Shown here: positions 52,381-63,743 of the stretch, in pieces
How the letters are laid out: each line of letters begins with the position of its first letter
How positions within the stretch are numbered: position 1 is the stretch's first letter
NCBI GenBank assembly: GCA_947247005.1
Contig: OX365946.1
Span: 46,340,734-46,404,733, forward strand
Length of the DNA: 64,000 nt
Direction of reading: 5' to 3'
Origin: Spisula solida
Lineage: Eukaryota > Mollusca > Bivalvia > Venerida > Mactridae
Notes under the pieces: generated by a model
Seen by the model: the letters and a program-made list of their open reading frames with translations, nothing else
What the model was told of the DNA's origin: nothing
The model's database searches: none
Program-made: the position numbers and the translations under genes

Positions 52381-55239
52381 GACAGGTATCAAACTTGGAA
52401 CCTCACTGAGTAAGCAGCCTGCCTCTAGGCTACGGCTTCCCAAATATTTGGCGATTCTGCTTAATATCACTCAGTTGACAATGTATTATCTTAAAATGCC
52501 AATGTTGAGCATTGCCTTTATTTGCCAGTCAGCTTTCTGCTGAAATATGGCAGGCATATATATGTATGTGTGCCTCCACCCAGTTTTGAACCTGGGTTGC
52601 CAGATTAGACGGCAAGTGCGCTAACCATTGAGCTGTGGAGACACACTATTGCTTCCGAACACAGAAAACATAAAAAACATATATACAAGGCACAATGACC
52701 AACATAACCAACCGAGCATATCAGAAAAAAACATAAAAAACATACAAGGCACAATGCCCAAGTAAGCGATCCGCCCAAGTCCTAGTTGTCGCCTAAGTCC
52801 TCGTTGTCGATAAGTAGAATAAATTAGTTTCAGAAATCAAAATGTAGAATGAATTAGTTTCAGCAATCAAACAGCTGAATGACCAAGTCCCAACAAACAG
52901 TTCCACCAGTAAAACTTTGCAATCTATCCAATTAAATTTCATCTCCTGCTTCATTACAACTATCTCTATTGGTATGAAGGATATCCCATGATCTATAACT
53001 GTTGTATATGTATTCTTCACTTATCTCCCTTATCATTGATATGTGTGTTAAATGTTATGTAATTGGACCATTTAAGTATATGTGAATACAGAAATTCCAA
53101 TTCTATTTTGGCATGTTATAATCTGTAAGTATGTTCTTGGTTTCAAACTGCTTTTTACATTTTAAATGTAGTTACTTTATAATTATCTTAACAATTTGAA
53201 AGTAGGTTGAAGTTAGGTGCACTACTATGTTAGTGTTATTAGTGTCATTTAAGGGTATTCTGGACATGAATCATATGGCAACATTTTGACCTGACCCTGT
53301 TTCAAATTTCATGTTAAGTTAATTTAAGGGAAAATGCATTGGGCATGTGATTGAGGTTTAAGAACTATTGCTTGAAATTGTTATTTTTTAATAAATACCT
53401 CACCACTTAGGATATAAATAATGTAAGATAGGTTTATGGAATTTTCAGACCTTATTTTTACTGGAAGTTTCATGATAGGGTTTATTTAACAATTCAATTA
53501 TTGGTGGTATGTTTAGAGGAACATTCTGGACACTTAATGTTCAAATTTCATATTAATGTTTAGGGTGAGAAACTTTTTAAACATATTTTTGTTATAAAAA
53601 TGCTTTTAAATTACTTCAAATACTTTTTATCAACATATCACCTACTTGCATAAGGGGTGTTATGATCTGAAGCTCAGCTGTCAACCTTTCTATCTTCAGT
53701 TTTAATACTGTATTTTGGCTTTTGAGCCTTAGTTATTAAAACAATTTTAGTCTATGGACTTTTGGTCAATTTTGATGAGGACACAGTAGTAATAGTTTTA
53801 TTTGCATAGTTTGTAATATAAGGTGATGAGTTAATGTATTTTTCCATCCATGAAATGGTTAATCATGGTGGAATTTATATCTAGCTATGCAAAACAGGTC
53901 TTGGCCATTAGTTAGTGTAAAACAGTATCATTGTCCGTATGTGATACATCATTTTATATTTTCCTATTATCTGTCAATCATGACACAGTGTAAATTGTGG
54001 TTATAACCAAATTGTAGGTATCTGTTACTGAGTTTATGGTTATATACAAGGAATGACACCATAAGAGCTTATGAGGATCGTAATTTAACCTTCCAACTAT
54101 TTCATTTAAATAAGGTCATGTTCAATGCAAAAATGCTTTTATTATTGTATTGTATTTATCTGCCTACTATACTATAGACTACTTGACTGTTTTAATGAGA
54201 AAATTAAACAGCATTGGTTGTTTAGTTCCTCAACATTCATAGAACAATGGTTGTGTTTTGTTCCTCAACATTCATCCTATATATTACCGGTACGTCAAAT
54301 ATAGTAGTAAAAGATGTATAATAATGGTTACCAAAGTCATAAACAGTATTTGTCACCTAAGTCACAACCATAATGGTAACCAAAGTCACGAACCATAATG
54401 GTAACCAAAGTCACAAACCATAATGGTCACCGAAGTCACAAACCAAAATGGTCACCCAAGTCACAAACCATATTGGTCACCAAAGTCCCTAACGTAGTTT
54501 TTCTCATATGTATGATTACTCATACTAACTAATGCATTTTGCTTGTAATGGTAGTCCACCAATATTCATGTATATATGTGGACCACCAATTCCTGGAATG
54601 TGGTGCTCACAGGTCTTGAAAGTAAGTGCTGATAGTCTACATCAGACATGTGGATATAACTTTTTCTAGTTTGGTTTTTGTTGTACCGGTAAACCTTTTT
54701 ACAATGTATAAGACATGACTGTATTTAGGTAGATAATATATTTTTTCAATAGTACACCTCAATACTATTAAACTGTATATTTTTAAACATCAAATTTGTC
54801 ACTTCAACTTCCTTGTTTTCTCTTACTTGTTTTAAATTATTTTAGGTTCTGGGTCATAAGGTTTAGTAAATGTAGAGGATTACTAATGAGGTGGACTTGA
54901 GGGTCATGTGATCATTGCTCCATTATACAAGGTTAGGCAGAGAACTTGTAAATCTCATGCCTCTTTTAGGATTTGTTTTCATTTTCATTCTTCGTTGGAA
55001 TCATGAACATACTTCTAAATTAATTTGCCTATGCATTTTTATCCAATTTTGCTCCAATAGTCTTACTTACAAACGACTGTTGAACATATAACTTGGGGAG
55101 CACACTTAATAAGTATTTACTTAAATGGTTCCGATTTAGTCATTGATCACTCACTTAATCATTGATCACTCACTTAATCAACATAGTAGGGCGACCATCA
55201 CCTAATGCCTTTGGACCTGGTTATCCCTGCTGAAACATA
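52381..55239 (+). repeat. Array unit 10 (2859 bp)
   Basis: Its first 800 bp are almost identical to unit 9, including 'tcctcgttgtcgataag' and 'cagaaatcaaaatg'. VNTR 54326-54490 (6 steps). Small deletions near 55070 disrupt the 77-codon frame. Confidence 0.93.
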
Positions 55240-58200
55240 GACAGGTATCAAACTTGGAACCTCACTGAGTAAGCAGCCTGCCTCTAGGCTACGGCTTCCC
55301 AAATATTTGGCGATTCTGCTTAATATCACTCAGTTGACAATGTATTATCTTAAAATGCCAATGTTGAGCATTGCCTTTATTTGCCAGTCAGCTTTCTGCT
55401 GAAATATGGCAGGCATATATATGTATGTGTGCCTCCACCCAGTTTTGAACCTGGGTTGCCAGATTAGACGGCAAGTGCGCGAACCATTGAGCTGTGGAGA
55501 CACACTATTGCTTCCGAACACAGAAAACATAAAAAACATATATACAAGGCACAATGACCAACATAACCAACCGAGCATATCAGAAAAAAAACATAAAAAA
55601 CATACAAGGCACAATGCCCAAGTAAGCGATCCGCCCAAGTCCTAGTTGTCGCCTAAGTCCTAGTTGTCGATAAGTAGAATGAATTAGTTTCAGCAATCGA
55701 AATGTAGAATGAATTAGTTTCAGCAATCAAACAGCTGAATGACCAAGTCCCAACAAACAGTTCCACCAGTAAAACTTTGCAATCTATCCTATTAAATTTC
55801 ATCTCCTGCTTTATTACAACTATCTCTATTATATGGTATGAAGGATATCCCATGATCTATAACTGTTGTATATGTATTCTTCACTTATCTCCCTTATCAT
55901 TGATATGTGTGTTAAATGTTATGTAATTGGACCATTTAAGTATATGTGAATACAGAAATTCCAATTCTATTTTGGCATGTTATAATCTGTAAGTATGTTC
56001 TTGGTTTCAAACTGCTTTTTACATTTTAAATGTAGTTACTTTATAATTATCTTAACAATTTGAAAGTAGGTTGAAGTTAGGTGCACTACTATGCTAGTGG
56101 TATTAGTGTCATTTAAGGGTATTCTGGACATGAATCATATGGCAACATTTTGACCTGACCCTGTTTCAAATTTCATGTTAAGTTAATTTAAGGGAAAATG
56201 CATTGGACATGTGATTGAGGTTTAAGAACTATTGCTTGAAATTGATATTTTTTAATAAATACCTCACCACTTAGGGTATAAATAATGTAAGGTAGCTTTA
56301 TGGAATTTTCAGACCTTATTTTACTGGAAGTTTCATGATAGGGTTTATTTAACAATTCAATTATTGGTGGTATGTTTAGAGGAACATTCTGGACACTTAA
56401 TGTTCAAATTTCATATTAATGTTTAGGGTGAGAAACTTTTTAAACATATTTTTGTTATAAAAATGCTTTAAAATTACTTCAAATACTTTTTATCAACATA
56501 TCACCTTCTTGCATAAGGGGCGTTATGATCTGAAGCTCAGCTGTCAACCTTTCTATCTTCAGTTTTAATACTGTATTTTGGCTTTTGAGCCTTGGTTATT
56601 AAAACAATTTTAGTCTATGGACTTTTGGTCAATTTTGATGAGGATACAGTAGTAATAGTTTTATTTGCATAGTTTGTAATATAAGGTGATGAGTTAATGT
56701 ATTTTTCCATCCATGAAATGGTTAATCATGGTGGAATTTATATCTAGCTATGCAAAACAGGTCTTGGCCATTAGTTAGTATAAAACAGTATCATTGTCCG
56801 TATATGATACATCATTTTATATTTTCCTATTATCTGTCAATCATGACACAGTGTAAATTGTGGTTATAACCAAATTGTAGGTATCTGTTACTGAGTTTAT
56901 GGTTATATACAAGGAATGACACCATAAGAGCTTGTGAGGATCGTAATTTAACCTTCCAACTATTTCATTTAAATAAGGTCATGTTCAATGCAAAAATGCT
57001 TTTATTATTGTATTGTATTTATCTGCCTACTATACTATAGACTACTTGACTGTTTTAATGAGAAAATTAAACAGCATTGGTTGTTTAGTTCCTCAACATT
57101 CATACAACAATGGTTGTGTTTTGTTCCTCAACATTCATCCTATATATTACCGGTATGTCAAATATAATAGTAAAAGATGTATAATAATGGTTACCAAAGT
57201 CATAAACAGTATTTGTCACCTAAGTCACAACCATAATGGTAACCAAAGTCACAAACCATAATGGTAACCAAAGTCACAAACCAAAATGGTCACCCAAGTC
57301 ACAAACCATAATGGTCACCAAAGTCACAAACCATAACGGTCACCAAAGTCACAAACTATAATGGTAACCAAAGTCACAAACCATAATGGTCACCAAAGTC
57401 ACAAACCATAATGGTCACCAAAGTCACAAACCAAAATGGTCACCCAAGTCACAAACCATAATGGTAACCAAAGTCACAAACCAAAATGGTCACCCAAGTC
57501 ACAAACCAAAATGGTCACCCAAGTCACAAACCATATTGGTCACCAAAGTCACTAACGTAGTTTTTCTCCTATGTATGATTACTCATACTAACTAATGCAT
57601 TTTGCTTGTAATGGTAGTCCACCAATATTCATGTATATATGTGGACCACCAATTCCTGGAATGTGGTGCTCACAGGTCTTGAAAGTATGTGCTGATAGTC
57701 TACATCAGACATGTGGATATAACTTTTTCTAGTTTGGTTTTTGTTGTACCGGTAAACTTCTTTACAATGTATAATACATGACTGTATTTAGGTAGATAAT
57801 ATATTTTTTCAATAGTTCACCTCAATACTATTAAACTGTATATTTTTAAACATCAAATTTGTCACTTCAACTTCCTTGTTTTCTCTTACTTGTTTTAAAT
57901 TATTTTAGGATCTGGGTCATAAGGTTTAGTAAATTTAGAGGATTACTAATGAGGTGGACTTGAGGGTTATGTGATCATTGCTCCATTATACAAGGTTAGG
58001 CAGAGAACTTGTAAATCTCATGCCTCTTTTAAGATTTGTTTTTCAATTTCATTCTTCATTGGAATCATGAACATACTTCTTACTGAATTTGTCTATGCAT
58101 GTTTATCCAATTTTGCTCCTATTGTCTTACTTACAAAACGACTGTTCAAACATTCAACTCAGGGAGCACACTTAATAAGTATTTACTTAAATGGTTCCGA

Positions 58201-58277
58201 TTTAGTCATTGATCACTCACTAAGTCAACATAGGGCTACCTAATGCCTTTGGACCTGGTTATCCCTGCTGAAACAAT
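55240..58277 (+). repeat. Array unit 11 (right edge, 3038 bp)
   Basis: Same junction as units 9 and 10 (about 55794). Longest VNTR, 14 steps (57187-57553). The last 300 bp or so are clearly more diverged and have one 'cattgatcactcact' where other units have two. Confidence 0.9.
57187..57553 (+). repeat. 25-bp VNTR, longest copy (14 steps), in array unit 11
   Basis: The unit is 'aaaccataatggtcaccaaa' plus 'gtcac', with variants ataatgg/aaaatgg/atattgg and gtaacc/gtcacc/gtcaccc. Copy number across units 1-11 is 6, 6, 6, 6, 6, 8, 7, 11, 10, 6, 14 (counting 'aagtcac' or its variant). Confidence 0.92.
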
Positions 58278-58432
58278 AGATCTGCCATCACCTCACGCCA
58301 TGTGACCCAGTTATTCCTGCTGAAGCATAGAGCTGCCATCACCTCACGCCATTGGACCTGGTAATCCCTGCTGGAAAATACCGCTGCCATCCCCTCACGC
58401 CATTGGACCCAATGAGCACATAGCGTTTCACT
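58226..58432 (+). repeat. 51-bp repeat at the right edge of the array
   Basis: 'ctgccatcacctcacgccat' starts at 58282, 58333 and, varied, 58384 (spacing 51). The last array unit ends in a related copy, 'ctaatgcctttggacctggt', and one such copy closes each array unit. Confidence 0.85.
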
Positions 58433-58691
58433 GTTAGCATTTCTTTAATTGGTGGTTTTGAACATTAGCTATAATAACTAATTGTCTATAATCTTATGGA
58501 TAATTGAAAAAGATCCAATTGGGATCAGCCCCTTTCCACTGTATAACACCCCATTTATAATGCTTGCCATCAATTAAACTCAGGTCTTAAAAATATAACT
58601 ATACAAATTAGTAATTTAATGTTTCACTTTTTATTCAATTTGTCGTCCTTTTCTTATAGGTGTCTTCAAACATTGGCCTTAACATCCAAAT

Positions 58692-58935
58692 GGTCCTCGA
58701 TAGCCTAGTGGTAGAGCGTTTGCTTCGAGTGCGGGAGATCTCAGATTCGATCCCTGGCCGTGTCATACTAAAGCTGAAATAAAAATGGTACCAGAAATTC
58801 CCTTGCGAGACGCTCAGCAAAAAAGGGAAACTGGCTTCTCTTCTCTCATACCCTCGTGGCCATCAGGAATGAGGTGTCAAGAGTGATTAATATAAGTTGG
58901 AAAAACTTGTTTCACAATCGACCTTAAATAAATTA
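58692..58935 (+). mobile_element. tRNA-derived SINE, second family
   Basis: Head with A box TAGCCTAGTGG and B box GATTCGATCCC, followed by a body with 'aaaatggtaccagaaattcc' and 'gagacgctcagcaaaaaag', ending near 'cgaccttaaataaa'. The tRNA part lacks a proper acceptor-stem match, so it is a SINE and not a gene. Confidence 0.8.
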
Positions 58936-59189
58936 GTATAAACTAAATGATCCGCTTCCTGTGTGTGGATGAAATGCCAATGTTAATTACTGTAATATTT
59001 CTTGTCTATTCAATTCTTGAATAATTGTAATGATTAATTCAAGGTTATTAAAGGAAATATTCAACTCTTCTTCAATAAATATCTTCCTGTCTGAAAATAA
59101 TCAACGCTTCTTAAACAAGACAGTCCAAAAGACAGCTGTAATCCCTGCTGCATTAATGAACAATGAAATTGTCCAATGAGTTACACATT

Positions 59190-60120
59190 TGCTAAGAGTT
59201 CCTGCAATTTGGCAAAGGCGTTAAAAACTTAAGGTTCGGATAGGAAATGTAAGGTTCAAACCTTTGACCTTTTAACTGTGACCTTGCCCTTGAACTGGCA
59301 TGGCTGGAATGTTGGTTCTGTATGTCATTTTTATTACATTTTATGTAGTTACACATTTGGTATCAGTATCATGCAATTCCGCCCAGGTGTTAAAAAGTTA
59401 TTGAGTGGACATGAAATGTAAGATTTAAACCTTTGACCTTGAACTGTGGCCTTGACCCTGCATGGTTGAAATGTTGGTTCTGCATGTCAGCTTTACTAGT
59501 TATACATATGGTATGAGTTTCATGCCCAGCCATTTAAAAGTTAAAATGAGGACATGAAATGTAAGATTTAAACTTCTGACCTTGAACTGTGACCTTGACT
59601 TTGAACCAGCATGATTGGCATGTGGGATATGCACATCGTCATCATTAGTTTTACATTTGGTATCAGATTCCTGCAATTTGGCCCTGACAATAAAAAGTTA
59701 TGGAGTGGACAGGAAATGCAAGATTCAAACTTTTGACCTTAAATTGTGACCTTTAACCGACATGGTTGGGATATGGGATCTGCATGTTGCCCTCATTAAT
59801 TACACATTTGGTATCAGTTTCATGCGCTTCGGCCCAGGCATTAAAAAGTTATGGAACGGACACAAAATGTAAGATTCAAACCTTTGACCTTGAATTGTGA
59901 CCTTGACCTTGAACCGGTATGGTTGGAATGTGGATTCTGCACGTCGTCTTTATTAGTTACATATTGGTTATGTGTTTCATGCAATTTGGCCAAGGCATTT
60001 AAAAGTTAAAGAGCAGACACAATTTTGTTGCGGCGGACTGACGAACGTACGTTTTGTTGCGGACGGACTGACGAACGTACGTACGTACGCACATAAACCA
60101 TTCGTATAATCCCCTCCCAC
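59190..60120. repeat. About 155-bp 'gaccttgaactgtgacc' tandem repeat, 5-6 copies
   Basis: Blocks 'tttgaccttgaactgtgacc', 'acatttggtatcagtttcat' and 'taaaaagttatggag.ggac' repeat at 146-165 bp. It ends with a duplicated 'gcggacggactgacgaacgt' and a run of 'acgt'. Confidence 0.85.
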
Positions 60121-60199
60121 TTTGTGGCGGGAGTTTAATATATATGATGTTTGGGTAAAAAATTACCTTCTTCAATATGTTCTTTATACTGAAATGTAT

Positions 60200-62260
60200 T
60201 CGAGGTCCCTATAGTGACGTTATTAATTAATTTATTCTATTATATGCAAACTGATAAAATTTAAGGGAGCTGTGTAGTATGGTGGTTTTGATGTGAAGTT
60301 TTCCCCCATGTGATTTTGTCGGGTAGTAGAATTGGACCTCTGTCTAACTCGGGTAGTAGAATTTGACTTCTGTCTTACTTGCTTGCATGTTCATGAAAGG
60401 CGACTCAGTGGGAAAACATGTTGAATGTGTCTAGTTTCTCAACTTGTATTGAATTATATTCATCACACACTGGTGCACTTTTGTACAGTACTGCAATCAA
60501 ACTCATAATACACAGTGTGCATTGAATATGCAAATGACATGTTTGTTTATTGTGATAACATCATGGATTGTGTAATTTGTGTGGTGAATATGTGATAGAT
60601 AGAATATTTTATTCCTGTTGATTTAATATTGCATTTATTCAACTTTTTGAACAAATTCAATAATAAACCAACATTCATTCATTATGACCTGTATGTAAAT
60701 ACAATTTGAAGTTGAGTCACTGAATAACAGTAAACCCTCAATTTTAGAAAATCTTTATAACTCGATCAAGTCAGTTATAGAGTTTATCTTAAAAGCCAGG
60801 TTGTATATTAAGTGCATATTGGTTAAAACATATAATTATTGAGTTCAGGTCTTGAAATAGTGGGTTGTATAATATGCAAACCGATAAAATTTGAGACATA
60901 AACTTTGGTATATCTTTAGAGGGAACCAATTAGTATGGTGGTTTTATGTGAAGTTTTCCCTGTGTGGTCCAGGGTAGTAGAATTGGACCTCTGACTCCCT
61001 GGCATGTTCGTAAGAGGCGACTAAATGGGAGTGTATGTTGATTTATTATTGAATTCAATAATAAACCAACTCTCATTCAATATAAGATTTTGAAGTTGAG
61101 TCACTGAATAACAGTAAATCCTCAATTTCAAGTCCACCCTGATAACTCCGTCTAGTTATAGTTTGTCTCAAAAGCGAGGTTGTATATTCAGTGCAAAACT
61201 TGAAAACCATAATCTTATAATTCAACCAACTAATAGAGCTGGTAGTAAATGCCAGGTTTTATATTAAGTGCAAATTGGTCACTTGTAATGTGCAGTGTGC
61301 ATTGAATATGCAAAGGACGTCATTTGACGTTGTTTGTTTATTGTGATGACGTGACGAATGTTAATACTTATATAAGTGAACTAAGTGGCTGTTTATCAGC
61401 AGAATCAAGTATAAATGTCTTGTCTTATTTTTGTTGTCTATTTGATAAATATAATATTCAATTCCTGTTGATTTATTATTGCATTTATTCGTCAATAATA
61501 AACCAGCACTCATTCAATAAACTGTGTGTAAATAAGATTTTGAAGTTGGATAACTGAATAACAGTAACTCCTCAATTTTAAGACCATCCTTAAAACTCAA
61601 TCAAGTTATAGAGTTGGTGGTAATATACAAGGTTGTATATTAAGTAAATTGGTAAAATGCATAGAATTATTGAGTTGATCTCTAAACTGTGATTGTATAA
61701 TATGCAAACTGAAAACTAAATGAGAAATAAAATTCGGTTTTACTTTAGAGGGAGCTCCCAAGTGTGGTGGTTTGATGTGAAGTTTTCTCTTGCGGTTCTG
61801 GGTAGTAGAATTGGTTGTCTTTCTGTCTCACTTGTATGTTTGTAAGAGGTCAGTAAATGGAAGAGTATGTTGGATGTATCTAGTTTCTCATCTTGTATTG
61901 AAATCTTTTTTGGTGTGCACTTTTGTACAGTGCCATAATACTTGTAATGCATTAAATATACAAATTACGTCATGTGGCGTCACAGATGTTATAAAGGGTT
62001 GCTCATTATAAAGGTAGAATCAAGTATGAATGTCTTAATTGTCTTATCTTTTTCCTGTATTGATAAGAATGATATTTGATTCCTGTTGATTTATTATTGC
62101 ATTTCTTCCACTTGTTGAATAAATTCAATTATAAACCAACTCTCATTCAATATACTGTGTGTAAAAAAAAATTGAAGTTGAGTCCCTGAATAACAGTTTA
62201 ATAATCCTCAATTTTAAATCCATCCTCACAACTCAATCAAGTTATAGGGTTGGTCTTAAA
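60200..62260. repeat. Degenerate large tandem repeat, about 650-830 bp, 3 copies
   Basis: 'gtagtagaattgg', 'gtggttttgatgtgaagttt', 'cattgaatatgcaaa', 'tcctgttgatttattattgc' and 'gaagttgagtcactgaataa' recur in the same order, with copies starting near 60266, 60925 and 61750. No ORF is shared between copies. Confidence 0.8.
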
Positions 62261-62299
62261 AGCAAGATGTATATCAAGTGCAAATCAGTAAAAACCTTG

Positions 62300-63089
62300 A
62301 TTATAATATTCGCGGCTTTATTTCGTTTATTTTTAAACATATCGGCTATCTATCAAGTGCAGCTGTTCTGTCATTTCCACAGATAAAGAGCGCTATGTAA
62401 GTAACATTCAAAGAGTGTCTATATTCAAGTGCCTGAAACTTCATACACCTTACAGCGTGTGTAAAACTCGTCATCAGCGTGCAAGGAAAGATGGAGTGAC
62501 AACGTCTAGTGATCGAGAGGCTCTGACCCAAAATGGCCGCAATCGTCCTTAGACCTGGTATGCCAAGTCAGCTCTTCATATCAACATACGACATCCTGCC
62601 CCTCGTGTCCCGCTACAGCTGGCTGAGAGATTGTTAGATGTACATAATAATTTATTTAAAATGATATAAATTTGATTTATACCCATCTGTCTTGCTATAG
62701 GTGAAGAATCTCATTCAACGGCCATGAGGAATTTGTCTGAATTTACAGGCTCTACAGACAGCATCCAAATCTAGAGGAAGCAATAAGGCATTCAAGCATT
62801 CAGTTATTTCTATGGACGAAAACAAGGGTAAGAAAGTTGTATTCAATATGTAGCTAACCAAGTATTCAGTTGAAAATTCAGGCGACAGATTTTATTCCTG
62901 GCATCTACTGATGCAGGAGGCATATAGGGATTGTCCTGTCCGTCTGTTGAAACTCAATTATTTTTAATTCCATCGAGGCATTGTTTCAAACTTGGCATAC
63001 CATCATAAGAACCTTACATTCAAAAGCCATGTAACACTATCCAACATGTCAACAGAATTATGGCCCGCTGATTGGTTGTATACAGGTCA
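62300..63089. other. Intergenic, possible but unproven exon signals
   Basis: CpG-bearing sequence around 62380-62540 precedes an ATG at 62532 in a CAAAATGGCCGC context. Acceptor-like sites at about 62700 and 62747 and a donor (AAG|GGTAAG) near 62828 follow, but no joined frame stays open convincingly and the peptide was not recognised. Treated as non-coding. Confidence 0.3.
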
Positions 63090-63743
63090 TTTCGTAACCA
63101 GGCTTAATCATAACCTAAATAGTATCGACGAACTCGTAACCGCCGATTTATTGCTTTATTCATATAAGTAAATCATATACATGGCTTATATCATCGTAGA
63201 AATGTGTTTTAAGGTGTTAAAATAGTTTGATATTCAAAATGTATTGATAATTTCGTTAATATTTATGGAATGAATAGCAAATTGTATTTCAAAAAGATTA
63301 TAGTAAGTCAGACAGGGAAGGCAGCACTCAACTTAACTAGGCGAGCAGAGAAAACATTAAAAACACACAAGGCACAATGCCCAACTAAACAAGCGCAGAT
63401 CCGCCCAAGTCCAAGCTGTCGAAAAGTATAATAAATTATAACTAGCTGAATGACCCAGTAGAAAAGATTCAGCAAACAAAAGGTGGAATGCCTACGCTGA
63501 ATGACCTAGTTACAACAGTAAAACTGCTGAACTACATAGTTTTAGCAGCCTTTAGTCTCAAAATGTAAATAACAGTATTAAAACGTTAAAATGCCCATAT
63601 AGTCGGATGACCTACTTTCAATTCGTAAAATTACGTAATTGAACAAGCTTTCTTGAGGTCGGTTACGAATCAGCCAAAATATGGTTATGATAGGTTACGA
63701 AATAGCCGAAAATGGACGGTAACAAATAAGCCTGGTTACGAAA
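63090..63743. mobile_element. Inverted-repeat element enclosing a copy of the array module
   Basis: Perfect 17-bp inverted ends (TTTCGTAACCAGGCTTA at 63090-63106, complement at 63727-63743). GGTTACGA-type motifs recur inside both ends (near 63130 and 63660-63700), as subterminal transposase sites often do. No ORF. The region 63340-63560 matches the repetitive module of the array. Confidence 0.6.
63340..63560 (+). repeat. Solo diverged copy of the array's repetitive module
   Basis: Contains 'caaggcacaatgcccaacta', 'gatccgcccaagtcc', 'gtcgaaaagta', 'gctgaatgacc' and 'agtaaaact' in the order seen in array unit 1, which also has 'aactaaacaag' and 'gtcgaaaagtag'. It therefore resembles the longer edge form of unit 1 more than the interior units. 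Confidence 0.8.

Larger units (their letters stand above)
24973..58277 (+). repeat. Macrosatellite: 11 head-to-tail units of about 2.93 kb
   Basis: Eleven units start at 24973, 28090, 31019, 33945, 37518, 40423, 43403, 46364, 49421, 52381 and 55240. Interior units differ by only scattered substitutions and short indels. Unit order: SINE head 1 (minus), SINE head 2 plus body (minus), a repetitive module with 'caaggcacaatgcccaagta', about 1.4 kb of AT-rich DNA, a 25-bp VNTR, then about 750 bp ending 'cctggttatccctgctgaaa'. No protein domain was recognised. Two short TTG-initiated frames (82 and 77 codons) persist in most copies, which is expected from homogenisation alone. Confidence 0.97.

Noticed and set aside
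58692..58765. tRNA gene
   Set aside because: A and B boxes are present but the acceptor stem does not pair, and a SINE body follows.
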